Below, piece after piece: positions 8,186-15,847 of a stretch of DNA of 23,437 nt. The notes beneath the pieces were generated by a model that was given only the letters and a program-made list of their open reading frames with translations, did no database searches and had not been told where the DNA came from. The stretch's first letter is position 1, and every line of letters begins with the position of its first letter. The translations under genes and the position numbers were made by a program. The DNA comes from Fimenecus sp045602655 (GTDB lineage: Bacteria > Bacillota > Clostridia > Oscillospirales > Acutalibacteraceae): NCBI GenBank assembly GCA_045602655.1, contig JAZSBY010000114.1:1-23437 (forward strand), in the 5' to 3' direction.

Positions 8186-9331
8186 TTAAAAACCTGATTT
8201 TTCAAAAATATCACGCATAATAGCAACACTTTCTGTGTTAGTATTTATAAGGTTTTTTCGCTTATTTATCATTCCCTCATTTTTAGTGAAAAGCAGTCTG
8301 AAAATTCTTTTTAACCAGAAAAATGGTAGGAGAAAGGGAAGTCTTTTCAATTCGGGATATCTTGCAACCATATGTGTGTATTTAGGGAATAATGTCGTTA
8401 TAATTCTTGATAACTTAGATTGCTTGGAGGAAGCGACCTTTGCAACAGCAGACACATCCTTTACAGGCGCTCCAAATACAATATAGTTCTCCATTGTTGT
8501 AAGGTCGTCATTGTATTTGCCATCAGCAAACATACAATTATAAAGTTGTCTTACTTTTTCTGCAAATTTATCGATTCCGATTGCCTTGAATCGCTTGTTG
8601 ATATAATCAAAATCAAGCACGTCGCCTAGTTTTCTTTCCATAAGGAATAAGTCCATTGTTGGTCTGAAGCAAGAGCCACCATCCAGATAATGTTCTGCTA
8701 AATGTGCAAGGGTATATACATATAAATCATTGTCAGACATTTTATATTCGTATTCTGTTGTCTGCTCCGCTTTTCCCCACACATCTAAAAAGTGCTCGTG
8801 CATAAAATAGTCATCAATAAAAAGCATTTGATGAAGTTCAACGGTGATATTTGGCATTTTAGTGAAAATGACATCTTTTACATTATCCATATATTGTTTA
8901 AATCCATTATCAAGGAGAATCTGACAGCCACTTTCCAAATTCTCTTTTTTGATTAATACATCCATATCAACCATATATCTTATTTCAGGAATAGGATAAA
9001 GTTTTTTCAAATGAGAACCCTTTAGGAACATATAATCTATGCCTGCCTCTGAAAACTCTTTGCCAATAAGCTCTCTTTCAGCGTCTTGAGCAGCATCTCG
9101 CATTAGATTTGACATATACAGCCCCTGTAAATGTTTTTCAAGCCCCTCACTAACGGGAATATTTCCATTCTTTACAGCAAGGTAGAAAATTCCTTGTACA
9201 GAATTTTTAACGGATAACTTGTATAAATGTTCCAGACTGATTTCTTCTGAATATACAGGAATGGGTTGCTCACAAATTATTGCTGCAACCATTTTAAGAA
9301 AATATTCTTTTGTTTTCATTTTGTCTGCCAT
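8186..9331 (-). CDS. Nucleotidyltransferase family protein (PF14907, NTP_transf_5 type)
   Basis: 381 residues. Family signature: FLKGSHLKKLYP at about 102-113 (nucleotide-binding KG), then EIRYMVDMDVLI with the metal-binding DxD D122/D124, and ELH at 165-167 as a candidate third acidic position. Members are minimal nucleotidyltransferases of undefined substrate. They occur beside lasso-peptide genes and in Firmicute glycan loci. The start at 9331 overlaps the upstream peptidase gene by 16 bases; an internal ATG at 9319 would give the classic 4-base ATGA overlap. AAAGGA about 11 bases upstream favours 9331 slightly. The orientation is opposite to all flanking glycan genes. Whether the nucleotidyl acceptor is a peptide, a small molecule or a sugar cannot be told. 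Confidence 0.88.
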   Translation of the reverse strand: MADKMKTKEYFLKMVAAIICEQPIPVYSEEISLEHLYKLSVKNSVQGIFYLAVKNGNIPVSEGLEKHLQGLYMSNLMRDAAQDAERELIGKEFSEAGIDYMFLKGSHLKKLYPIPEIRYMVDMDVLIKKENLESGCQILLDNGFKQYMDNVKDVIFTKMPNITVELHQMLFIDDYFMHEHFLDVWGKAEQTTEYEYKMSDNDLYVYTLAHLAEHYLDGGSCFRPTMDLFLMERKLGDVLDFDYINKRFKAIGIDKFAEKVRQLYNCMFADGKYNDDLTTMENYIVFGAPVKDVSAVAKVASSKQSKLSRIITTLFPKYTHMVARYPELKRLPFLLPFFWLKRIFRLLFTKNEGMINKRKNLINTNTESVAIMRDIFEKSGF

Positions 9332-9789
9332 TTGTTTAACAGTCCTTTAATCTTTCTCATTGGAATCAATATGAATCTTCTGTAATGCAAAATTGCAACC
9401 CATATTTTACTATAAAGCTTATATGTAAAATTGTTTACATCAATTCTTTTCTTATTGCGTGTGATTGATTTTACAACAGCAATTATGTGACGGTCAACAA
9501 TACCCGTTTCCTTAACCCATTGGTTATCACCACAAAGTATGTAGCCCTTGTCATCTGTACCAACTATTCTATGTAGCACAAAATGTCCGTCATCACGTCG
9601 ATAAAAAATGATATCACCTTTTTTGAAATTGTCAGCCTTTACCAATTCAACGCTATCACGCCCCCAAACAAGCAGGGGAAGCATGCTTGTGCCGGTAATA
9701 GGGATTTTAACTGTTCCGCCTGATTCAAGTTTTTCCTTGATTATTGGGTAAACCTCTGCAAGTGATACCTGTTTTACATTTCCATTCAT
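9316..9789 (-). CDS. S24/S26-family serine peptidase (signal-peptidase-like, Ser/His type)
   Basis: 157 residues. The nucleophile motif GTSMLP is at 33-38 (Ser35), GDIIFYR at 58-64, VLHRIVG at 71-77 and CGDN at 86-89. The general-base position is His73, in the pattern HRI of ER/archaeal/SipW-type signal peptidases and not the bacterial LepB lysine. Residues 1-25 are not hydrophobic, so there is no N-terminal membrane anchor. A short hydrophobic/basic tail (about 129-150) may touch the membrane. GAGGA precedes the ATG by about 6 bases. It is first in a two-gene operon with the nucleotidyltransferase. The substrate is unknown; no small precursor gene was found in the upstream leader. It could process a protein encoded elsewhere, or work as a regulator. 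Confidence 0.85.
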   Translation of the reverse strand: MNGNVKQVSLAEVYPIIKEKLESGGTVKIPITGTSMLPLLVWGRDSVELVKADNFKKGDIIFYRRDDGHFVLHRIVGTDDKGYILCGDNQWVKETGIVDRHIIAVVKSITRNKKRIDVNNFTYKLYSKIWVAILHYRRFILIPMRKIKGLLNKWQTK

Positions 9790-10170
9790 TCTAAATCCTC
9801 ATAAATCTTTAATTTTTTGTATATTTACCCATGCTTTTTTGCTTAGGATACATGTGACATAAGGGTTGGATGTTTTTCACTTAAAATTTTTTAATAGCAT
9901 TTCAAAGCGAAATGGACATAGGAGAAAAATATTTGTGTTTTCCATTTTTTAAACTACGGACAGAGAGGTTTAACTACAGCATCAAATTGATATAACAAAA
10001 CGAAAAATATTGATTTATAAACTCCGTCTTTATTATATTTAGAAACTGATAAAGTGTTTTGATATTGTTTATTTTGTCACTTTTAATAAGAAAAACAACA
10101 TTTCCTAATGTTATTAAATTAGGCTTTGTGCAATAAGATACAGAAGAAAACTCTATCCACTTTATAAAAT

Positions 10171-10199
10171 ATTATATACAAAATCAAATTCAAAGTCAA
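10171..10199 (-). promoter_or_regulatory. Near-consensus sigma-A promoter for the peptidase/nucleotidyltransferase operon
   Basis: On the - strand TTGACT (10199-10194) is followed by a 17-base spacer and a perfect TATAAT (10176-10171). Transcription would start near 10164, about 375 bases before the peptidase start codon. The match is strong; the distance to the gene is the unusual part. Confidence 0.7.
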
Positions 10200-10215
10200 T
10201 TGAATTAAGAATTTG

Positions 10216-10234
10216 TATATTTTAAAAAAATATA
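10216..10234. repeat. A/T-rich inverted repeat between divergent -35 boxes
   Basis: TATATTTT (10216-10223) and AAAATATA (10227-10234) form a perfect 8-bp inverted repeat with a 3-base spacer. It lies close to midway between the -35 elements of the two divergent promoters. It may be a shared operator or an UP-element-like A/T tract. In AT-rich DNA such repeats also arise by chance. Confidence 0.4.
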
Positions 10235-10242
10235 TAAATCTA

Positions 10243-10272
10243 TTGCAAACAATAATGATATTGTGATATAAT
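10243..10272 (+). promoter_or_regulatory. Sigma-A promoter with extended -10 for the region C operon
   Basis: TTGCAA (10243-10248), an 18-base spacer, then TATAAT (10267-10272) preceded by TG at 10264-10265, an extended -10 element. Transcription would begin near 10279, giving a leader of roughly 70 bases before the GT2 start at 10348. The A/T-rich tract just upstream could act as an UP element. Confidence 0.72.
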
Positions 10273-10347
10273 TCTATTCGTATAGTTATGCATTAATGAA
10301 TAAAGTGCTTTAAAGCGATTTATTAAGATTGATGGTGGATGATAAGT

Positions 10348-11154
10348 ATGAAACCAAAAATTTCTGTTATAATGGGCGTTTATACCTCAAAAAACAAGGA
10401 TATGGTCCGTTATGCAATTGACTCAATTAAAAACCAGACATTCAAAGAATGGGAATTTGTTATTTGTGACGATGGTTCTCCCGACGACACTTGGGATTTT
10501 CTCACCTCAGAATACGGTTCCGATGAAAGATTTGTTTTGGTACATAATGAAACAAATGGCGGTTTGCGAGTGGCATTGAATTCTGCTTTGGCTGCAGCCT
10601 CTGCAGATTATGTTGTCAGAATGGATGCTGATGATTATTCTCGTCCTGACAGATTTGAGATGCTTTATAACTATGTTACAGAACATCCGGAAGTTGATGT
10701 TGTAGGAACCGCAATGGTTTCTTTTGATGAAGATGGCGAACACGGTAAAATAATGCCAAGAAAAACAAATCCGAAGAAAATGGATTTCATTCACGGTAGT
10801 GTTACAGCACATGCAACCACTATAATGAAAAAATCAAGTTTAATGGCAGTAAATGGTTATCGTGTAGCATGGGAGACTATGCGATGCGAGGATACAGACT
10901 TATATATGCGTATGGTAGCTAATGGAGCTGTTATACATAACATTAATGACGCATTGTACTATGTGCGTCAGGATAACGCCAGTATTGCTAGACGTAAATA
11001 TATAAATCGAGTAAAAGAAGCAGTTGTAAAATTTAAGGGGTTTAGAGTGCTAAAGATGCCGATTTATGCATATGTTTTTGTTTTGAAGCCATTGATTGTT
11101 GGTCTTATTCCAGGTAAGTTGCTTTTGAAGATTAAGCAGATTTTGAAGAAATAA
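10348..11154 (+). CDS. Glycosyltransferase family 2 (GT-A fold)
   Basis: 268 residues. It begins with the typical GT2 strand ISVIMGVYTSKN, then CDDGSPDDTW and NGGLRVALNSALAAA, and has the metal-binding MDADDYSRPDRFE motif. Later WETMRCEDTDLYMRM carries the acidic residues of the catalytic base region. It should transfer a sugar from a nucleotide donor at the inner membrane face; which sugar is not readable. I chose ATG 10348 over ATG 10339 because GGTGG at 10334-10338 is correctly spaced only for the former. The C-terminus has a hydrophobic stretch and a basic tail (LLLKIKQILKK), suggesting membrane association. It is first in the operon from the promoter at 10243. Confidence 0.92.
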   Translation: MKPKISVIMGVYTSKNKDMVRYAIDSIKNQTFKEWEFVICDDGSPDDTWDFLTSEYGSDERFVLVHNETNGGLRVALNSALAAASADYVVRMDADDYSRPDRFEMLYNYVTEHPEVDVVGTAMVSFDEDGEHGKIMPRKTNPKKMDFIHGSVTAHATTIMKKSSLMAVNGYRVAWETMRCEDTDLYMRMVANGAVIHNINDALYYVRQDNASIARRKYINRVKEAVVKFKGFRVLKMPIYAYVFVLKPLIVGLIPGKLLLKIKQILKK

Positions 11155-11202
11155 ATTATATTAGTAAGAATTTTAACGATATTATAAACGAGGTGAGGGA
11201 TT

Positions 11203-12318
11203 ATGGCAATATACATTACGATATTACTATCTGTAATGTTAGTTAGTACGATAGGCCAGAATTACTCTGTTGAAAAAGATATACATTTAGGTCGTTATGT
11301 TGAAAGAAGATGGTTACCATCCGTTGCAATTACATTTGTTGTTTGTGCTATTTTAATTTTCTTCTTTGCGGCGAGATGGTATGTAGGTACAGACTTTCAT
11401 GCTTATTACACAAAATTTTATAAACTTTTAGGTATGAGTATTACCGAATTGATTGGAACTCGTGACTGGGGCTATTATGTGCTTACTGCATTTATTGGTA
11501 AATATGTCTTTACCGACTATTTCTTATATAGCTTAATATTGGGTGCTATTATATACATTCCAGTAGTTATGACATATAGAAAGTACACTGATAGTTTTGT
11601 AATGACACTTGCTCTATACATAATGATGTGTCTTTATACATGGCCATATAATGGCGTTAGACAGGGTGTTGCGGTAAGCTTGATGTTTGTAGGTTTTCCG
11701 CTTTTGTTTGAGAAAAGGAATTGGTGGAAATATATTGTCTTAGTTGCAATAGCATATACCTTCCATTCAACGGCAATTATGGTAGCTCCATTTATCATTC
11801 TTTGTCGTCTGAAGCCCTGGAAAAAGCCATTCGTATTAGTTTGTGTTATAATTGCAACACTTGCTCTCTTCTTGCCAAACTTATGGACAACTATTATTAA
11901 TGCCTTGGAAAGTATTGGCCAGGCAAAGATGGCAGAGGACTATGCTGATTATGAGAAATTGAGAGCAGGTATTAATTTTATAAGAGTTGTTGTTGCGGCT
12001 CTTCCGGTATTTATTTCGTTTATCTATTATCCAATATTAAAACAAAATAATAAGCATATTGATTTTATTATAAATATGTGTGTTTTTAATCTGATTTTCT
12101 TAATGTGTGGTAATATATTGACAGTTTTGGCAAGATTTGCATCATATTTCAATATTGCTCTTCCACTTTTAGTTCCTGAATTTGTAAAACTCTTTAGAAG
12201 AGGGTCGCAGCCATTTGCAAGAGTGTTAATTTATGGTGCTTATTTTATGCATATGGTAGTTCTGTTACCAAACGATTCGGGATTGATTCCATATGAATTC
12301 CTTTTTGGAAAGATTTAA
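11203..12318 (+). CDS. wzy: EpsG-family oligosaccharide repeat-unit polymerase (Wzy)
   Basis: 371 residues, about ten membrane segments. Family markers are VGTDFHAYY near residues 61-69, the conserved NGVRQGVAVSLMFVG at about 150-164, and YTFHSTAIM with His188 at 185-193. EpsG/Wzy proteins join flipped lipid-linked repeat units into polymer on the outer face of the membrane. It is the only polymerase recognised in the window, so it probably serves at least one of the two flippases. The ribosome-binding site AGGTGAGG (11191-11198) precedes ATG 11203. A terminator-like hairpin follows 24 bases after the stop. Confidence 0.88.
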   Translation: MAIYITILLSVMLVSTIGQNYSVEKDIHLGRYVERRWLPSVAITFVVCAILIFFFAARWYVGTDFHAYYTKFYKLLGMSITELIGTRDWGYYVLTAFIGKYVFTDYFLYSLILGAIIYIPVVMTYRKYTDSFVMTLALYIMMCLYTWPYNGVRQGVAVSLMFVGFPLLFEKRNWWKYIVLVAIAYTFHSTAIMVAPFIILCRLKPWKKPFVLVCVIIATLALFLPNLWTTIINALESIGQAKMAEDYADYEKLRAGINFIRVVVAALPVFISFIYYPILKQNNKHIDFIINMCVFNLIFLMCGNILTVLARFASYFNIALPLLVPEFVKLFRRGSQPFARVLIYGAYFMHMVVLLPNDSGLIPYEFLFGKI

Positions 12319-12342
12319 TTAAAAAAGGTTAAAGACGAAAAT

Positions 12343-12376
12343 AGGTTGGCGAAATTTTTCGTCAACCTTAGTTTTT
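12343..12376 (+). terminator. Intrinsic terminator or attenuator between wzy and vanZ
   Basis: The stem AGGTTGGCGAA (12343-12353) pairs with TTCGTCAACCT (12358-12368), including one G-T wobble, around a 4-base loop, and is followed by TAGTTTTT. The vanZ ribosome-binding site starts within about ten bases of the T-run. No promoter fits between them, so vanZ would depend on read-through. Confidence 0.8.
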
Positions 12377-12393
12377 AAAAGAGGAGGATTTTA

Positions 12394-12963
12394 ATGATAA
12401 AGGAAGTTTTTCGCTATATCTATCGTATGTCAATTCCTTCAACTATTATTGTTTTGATTTTGGTTTGTTGTCTGTGGAGTATAATAACTCGAAAGTTTAA
12501 AAGCGTTCAAAAAGAAAATGTATGGAAGTTTATTAACGCTTTCTTCTTTATACTTTGGATTGTATGTGTAGTACATATGACACTTTTTTCTCGTAGTAGC
12601 AGGATGGAAATTAACCTTATACCATTTCATTTTATTACTGATACAATAAAAATAGGTAACGAGGAAATATTCAGGACAGGCTGGATGAACATTATTCTTT
12701 TTGTGCCTGGTGGCATGTTGTTATCTTATGTAATAAATAAACCCAAGCTGCTTAACAATACGTTGCAAATTATATTCTTAATGCTATTTAGTATTTTAAT
12801 TGAAGTTCTGCAGTGGCATTACCAATTGGGTGTTGTAGAAACAGATGATGTGATTTGTAATACAATAGGAGCAATAATAGGTGTTATATCCATAGTATGG
12901 ACTGATAAGTTGGTGTTATTTTTAAAACAAAATATATCAAAATTTTTCACAACCATAAAATAA
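12394..12963 (+). CDS. VanZ-family membrane protein
   Basis: 189 residues with four to five membrane helices. VanZ-family motifs seen are TLFSR at 63-67, NLIPF at 74-78, NIILFVPGG at 99-107, EVLQW at 137-141 and DDVICNTIGA at 151-160. VanZ was first noted in teicoplanin resistance, and most family members have no defined role. Many lie in Firmicute cell-envelope or polysaccharide loci, so an envelope function is plausible and antibiotic resistance should not be assumed. A strong AGAGGAGG site (12380-12387) precedes the ATG. It sits alone between a hairpin terminator and a new promoter, so its expression is probably lower than that of its neighbours. Confidence 0.88.
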   Translation: MIKEVFRYIYRMSIPSTIIVLILVCCLWSIITRKFKSVQKENVWKFINAFFFILWIVCVVHMTLFSRSSRMEINLIPFHFITDTIKIGNEEIFRTGWMNIILFVPGGMLLSYVINKPKLLNNTLQIIFLMLFSILIEVLQWHYQLGVVETDDVICNTIGAIIGVISIVWTDKLVLFLKQNISKFFTTIK

Positions 12964-12992
12964 ACATACATTAGGCATTTATTGTAAAACCA

Positions 12993-13021
12993 TTGCAATT
13001 TTATGCTTAAAGGCGTATAAT
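12993..13021 (+). promoter_or_regulatory. Sigma-A promoter for the region D operon
   Basis: TTGCAA (12993-12998), a 17-base spacer and TATAAT (13016-13021). Transcription would start near 13028, about 70 bases before the start codon at 13096. The -35 variant is the same as in the promoter at 10243. Confidence 0.72.
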
Positions 13022-13095
13022 ATATACTGTATTATTGGATGTAGTATGCTTATTAAATTATATTTACGTTTATTAGTTAATTGGGGGTCAGTACT

Positions 13096-14010
13096 ATGAA
13101 TAGTGTGGCAGCAGTAGTAGTAACATATAATCGATTAGGTGAATTAAAAAAGAATATAGAAATGCTGAAACTTCAAACACATCAAGCAGATGCAATTTAT
13201 ATTATTGATAATGCATCTACTGACGAAACACCATTATATTTAGAAGAACTCACAAAGCAGAATGACAATATTATTAATTGTCGTCTTGAAAAAAATCTTG
13301 GCGGTGCGGGTGGCTTTTCTTACGGATTAGAGAGGGCTTGTCAGGATGGTTACGATTGGGTTTGGTTAATGGATGATGATGGTCGTCCGCAAGATGCTCA
13401 AACCCTTGAAAAACTTATGCAGGTTGCTGAAAAAGAATCTAATTTTTCACTCATAAACTGCAATGTTCTTTGGGATGGAAATGAGTTGTCATTTAAAATC
13501 GGAACTCAGTATAATACACTTAAAGAACAACAAGAAAATATACCTTCCGGACTTATTGAGAATTGTGCCTGTGTTTTTAATGGTTCACTGTTTGGCAGAG
13601 CTGTTTATGAGAAAATCGGAACAATTAGAAAAGAATATTTCATTCGCGGAGATGAAGTTGAATATTTAATGCGTTGCAAAAACAATGGAGTTAAGATATT
13701 AACTGTAATTGACTCTCTGTATTATCACCCAAAAACTGAATATGCTCATTTAAGTTTTTTAGGTAAAAAATTCGATTACGAGTGTATGGCAATTTGGAAA
13801 CAATTTTTCTTAATCAGAAATTATGTGGCTACATACTATTCAACTGCAAACAATGTGCAAAAAGCAACAATCAAGCGTGGTTTACAGTTAATTTTCCTTG
13901 GCGTTATTTTGCATGACCGTAGTTTTAAGCGTTTAAGATACTGTATTCAGGCGGTCAAGGAAGGTAAAAAAGGAATTTTCAACAATCATTTTAGGGGTGT
14001 AAAAAAATGA
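13096..14010 (+). CDS. Glycosyltransferase family 2, galactofuranosyltransferase-like
   Basis: 304 residues. The GT2 start AAVVVTYNR, then YIIDNASTD, NLGGAGGF at 67-74 and the triple-Asp motif LMDDDGRP (DDD at 93-95) resemble the GlfT1/GlfT2 galactofuranosyltransferase group, in which NxGGxGGF and DDD are typical. A UDP-galactopyranose mutase at the end of the same operon would supply UDP-Galf, so transfer of galactofuranose is a reasonable inference; rhamnosyl transfer is the main alternative. ATG 13096 is chosen because GGGGG (13083-13087) is well placed, whereas TTG 13081 would leave no ribosome-binding site. The stop overlaps the next start by 4 bases (ATGA). Confidence 0.88.
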   Translation: MNSVAAVVVTYNRLGELKKNIEMLKLQTHQADAIYIIDNASTDETPLYLEELTKQNDNIINCRLEKNLGGAGGFSYGLERACQDGYDWVWLMDDDGRPQDAQTLEKLMQVAEKESNFSLINCNVLWDGNELSFKIGTQYNTLKEQQENIPSGLIENCACVFNGSLFGRAVYEKIGTIRKEYFIRGDEVEYLMRCKNNGVKILTVIDSLYYHPKTEYAHLSFLGKKFDYECMAIWKQFFLIRNYVATYYSTANNVQKATIKRGLQLIFLGVILHDRSFKRLRYCIQAVKEGKKGIFNNHFRGVKK

Positions 14011-15074
14011 GTAAAGTTGCAAAGGCAAGAAACGGTAGTTTAGATTTGCTAAGATGTCTTTGTATGTTCTTTGTTGTGATTATTCACCTACAGGGACATT
14101 CTGGCTATTTAGAAGCATTGCCAAAGGATACTTTGGTTTATTATTTAGGTAATGGAATAGCTGCTTTAACCCGTGTAGCTGTTCCCGTATTTGTGCTTAT
14201 AACAGGTTATTTTGGTATTTCATTCAAATTAGAAAAAGTAGCAAATATGGAGATAACATTGTTGTTTTATAGCTTGCTTACTTTTGGAATTGAGATTGTA
14301 TTTTTAGGGGGGGTAGAACACACTGTTTCTTCAATATTAAAAACCGCTCTGCCTTTTTCATATAAATCATGGTGGTTTGCAACAAGCTATATTGTATTAA
14401 TGTTTTTTGCACCGTTTATCAATACTTTATTAAAGTCTCTTAATCAAAGAGGTCATCTTAGCCTGATTGCTATATGTTTTATCCTTTTCAATGTGGTTTC
14501 TTCCTTCTCCTTGGACCCGATTGATACGACTGGAGGATATAGCTATACCAACTTTATTTTCCTTTATATTATCGGTCGTTACATAAAAACATATGGTTTA
14601 TTTGAAAAAATAAAAGCATATCAATGGTTCTTGCTGTACTTTGGCTTTAGCCTTGTGATTCTAATAAGTTACCGTTTGTATGGTAGTTATAAATTTGCAA
14701 CATATAATAGTATTTTGTTATTATTATCATCAATATCAATTTTTACTGCATTTACAAAAATTAATATTAAGACAACATTCTTCTCAAAATTGGCACCATA
14801 TACTTTTGCAGTATATCTCATATCGGATAGTTTCTACATGAGAAAATTTGTAAATAGCCAGATTATCAATTTCAAAGAAATGGCAGACACACCTCTTTCA
14901 TTAGTAGTAATGTTCTTCTACGGAATTGCAGTAATGGCGTGTTGTATGCTTATTGATTTTATCTGGAAAAAACTTTTTGGCAAGATAGTTGATAAAATAA
15001 CGAAATTCATTTGTGAAATAGCATATAAAATATGGAATAAAATTATGGGCTTTTTCTGCCCTAAATCTACATAA
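14007..15074 (+). CDS. Membrane O-acyltransferase (acyltransferase family 3)
   Basis: 355 residues, about ten membrane helices. The N-terminus shows the family signature SLDLLRCLCMFFVVIIHL with conserved Arg16 and His27, and KSWWFATSYIVLMFFAPFIN corresponds to the usual WFxxxY...PFIN block. Members O-acetylate (less often succinylate) exported glycans using cytosolic acyl-CoA. The start overlaps the previous gene by 4 bases, with AGGGGTG (13993-13999) as ribosome-binding site. It predicts that the polysaccharide of this operon is O-acylated; the acyl group and position are unknown. Confidence 0.9.
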   Translation: MSKVAKARNGSLDLLRCLCMFFVVIIHLQGHSGYLEALPKDTLVYYLGNGIAALTRVAVPVFVLITGYFGISFKLEKVANMEITLLFYSLLTFGIEIVFLGGVEHTVSSILKTALPFSYKSWWFATSYIVLMFFAPFINTLLKSLNQRGHLSLIAICFILFNVVSSFSLDPIDTTGGYSYTNFIFLYIIGRYIKTYGLFEKIKAYQWFLLYFGFSLVILISYRLYGSYKFATYNSILLLLSSISIFTAFTKINIKTTFFSKLAPYTFAVYLISDSFYMRKFVNSQIINFKEMADTPLSLVVMFFYGIAVMACCMLIDFIWKKLFGKIVDKITKFICEIAYKIWNKIMGFFCPKST

Positions 15075-15092
15075 TCCAAAAGGAGCAAAACT

Positions 15093-15821
15093 ATGAGTAT
15101 TCCTAAAATAATTCATTATTGCTGGTTTGGTGGCAATATACCACCAAAATTTCAGAAATACATTGACCAATGGAGTAAAAAATGTCCTGATTATGAGATA
15201 ATGCTATGGAATGAGGATAGTTTTGACTTAAACTCTGTTGAATATTTAAAAAGGGCAGTTAAAGCGGGTAGATGGGCATTTGTAGCCGATTACGTTCGTT
15301 TAGCAGTATTGTATAAATACGGCGGCGTTTATCTTGATACTGATGTAGAACTTCTTGGAAACTTTGATTCACTTTTAAACGAAAAGTTAATTTTTGGATT
15401 TGAAACAAGTAAACAAATCAACGGTGCAATTATTCTCGCAGAAAAAGAAAACCTATTCATAAAAGAAACTTTAGAAGTTTACGAGGGATTTTTATTTGAG
15501 GGTAAAGACATTGCTCAAGAAATGGTTCCTATTCCTTATATTCTTAGCAAAATGGTTGAACAAAAGGGTGCAGTTTTAGATGGAACTACACAAACAGTTG
15601 ATGGAATCACATTGCTTTCAAGGGACTACTTCTACCCTCTCTCATTTGAAGGAGAAGGCAAGTGTTTTACAAAGAACACTATTGCAATCCATCAATATGC
15701 AGGCACTTGGTCAAACAATATCACAAAGTTTGATGTGTTTTTAAAGAAGAATTTCTCAATTTCTATACAACCTTTGATACAGTGGTTGTCAAAACTTAAG
15801 AAAAAGTTATTACGCAAATAG
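15093..15821 (+). CDS. Glycosyltransferase family 32 (capsular glycosyltransferase)
   Basis: 242 residues. It starts with the family motif IPKIIHYCWFGG (3-14), and has WAFVADYVRLAVLYKYGG followed by the DXD motif YLDTDVEL (DTD at 82-84) that binds the metal and nucleotide sugar. This is the Gly_transf_sug/OCH1-like GT32 fold common in capsule loci. Donors in related enzymes are galactose, mannose or GlcNAc-type sugars, and the choice cannot be made here. AAAGGAG (15079-15085) precedes the ATG. The C-terminus is strongly basic (WLSKLKKKLLRK), suggesting contact with the membrane surface. Confidence 0.92.
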   Translation: MSIPKIIHYCWFGGNIPPKFQKYIDQWSKKCPDYEIMLWNEDSFDLNSVEYLKRAVKAGRWAFVADYVRLAVLYKYGGVYLDTDVELLGNFDSLLNEKLIFGFETSKQINGAIILAEKENLFIKETLEVYEGFLFEGKDIAQEMVPIPYILSKMVEQKGAVLDGTTQTVDGITLLSRDYFYPLSFEGEGKCFTKNTIAIHQYAGTWSNNITKFDVFLKKNFSISIQPLIQWLSKLKKKLLRK

Positions 15822-15847
15822 TAAAATAGTATTATGAGGTGATTCAA

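Larger units (their letters stand above)
9790..10347. other. 558-bp divergent intergenic region, promoters and long leader
   Basis: This gap holds no convincing gene on either strand. It contains a promoter for each direction (10171-10199 and 10243-10272), an A/T inverted repeat between them, two near-identical direct repeats at 9948-9957 and 9969-9977, and two overlapping weak hairpins at 10097-10123. From the - promoter to the peptidase start the transcribed leader would be about 370 nt, unusually long for this window. Confidence 0.7.

Noticed and set aside
8235..8629. Two + strand frames opposite the nucleotidyltransferase
   Set aside because: They overlap each other and lie antisense to a protein with clear motifs (FLKG, VDMD), so they are shadows.
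9877..9945. 22-codon ORF on the - strand in the peptidase leader, considered as a precursor peptide
   Set aside because: No Shine-Dalgarno site before its ATG, no leader/core-like pattern, and very short; better seen as chance.
10097..10123. Overlapping hairpins AACATT/AATGTT and CCTAAT/ATTAGG, considered as an RNA switch
   Set aside because: Stems of only 6 bp, mostly A/T; the mutually exclusive arrangement is easily due to chance.
12118..12146. Perfect TTGACA inside wzy as a possible vanZ promoter
   Set aside because: At 17 bases spacing the -10 would be ATCATA, a poor match, and the hairpin at 12343 would still lie between it and vanZ.
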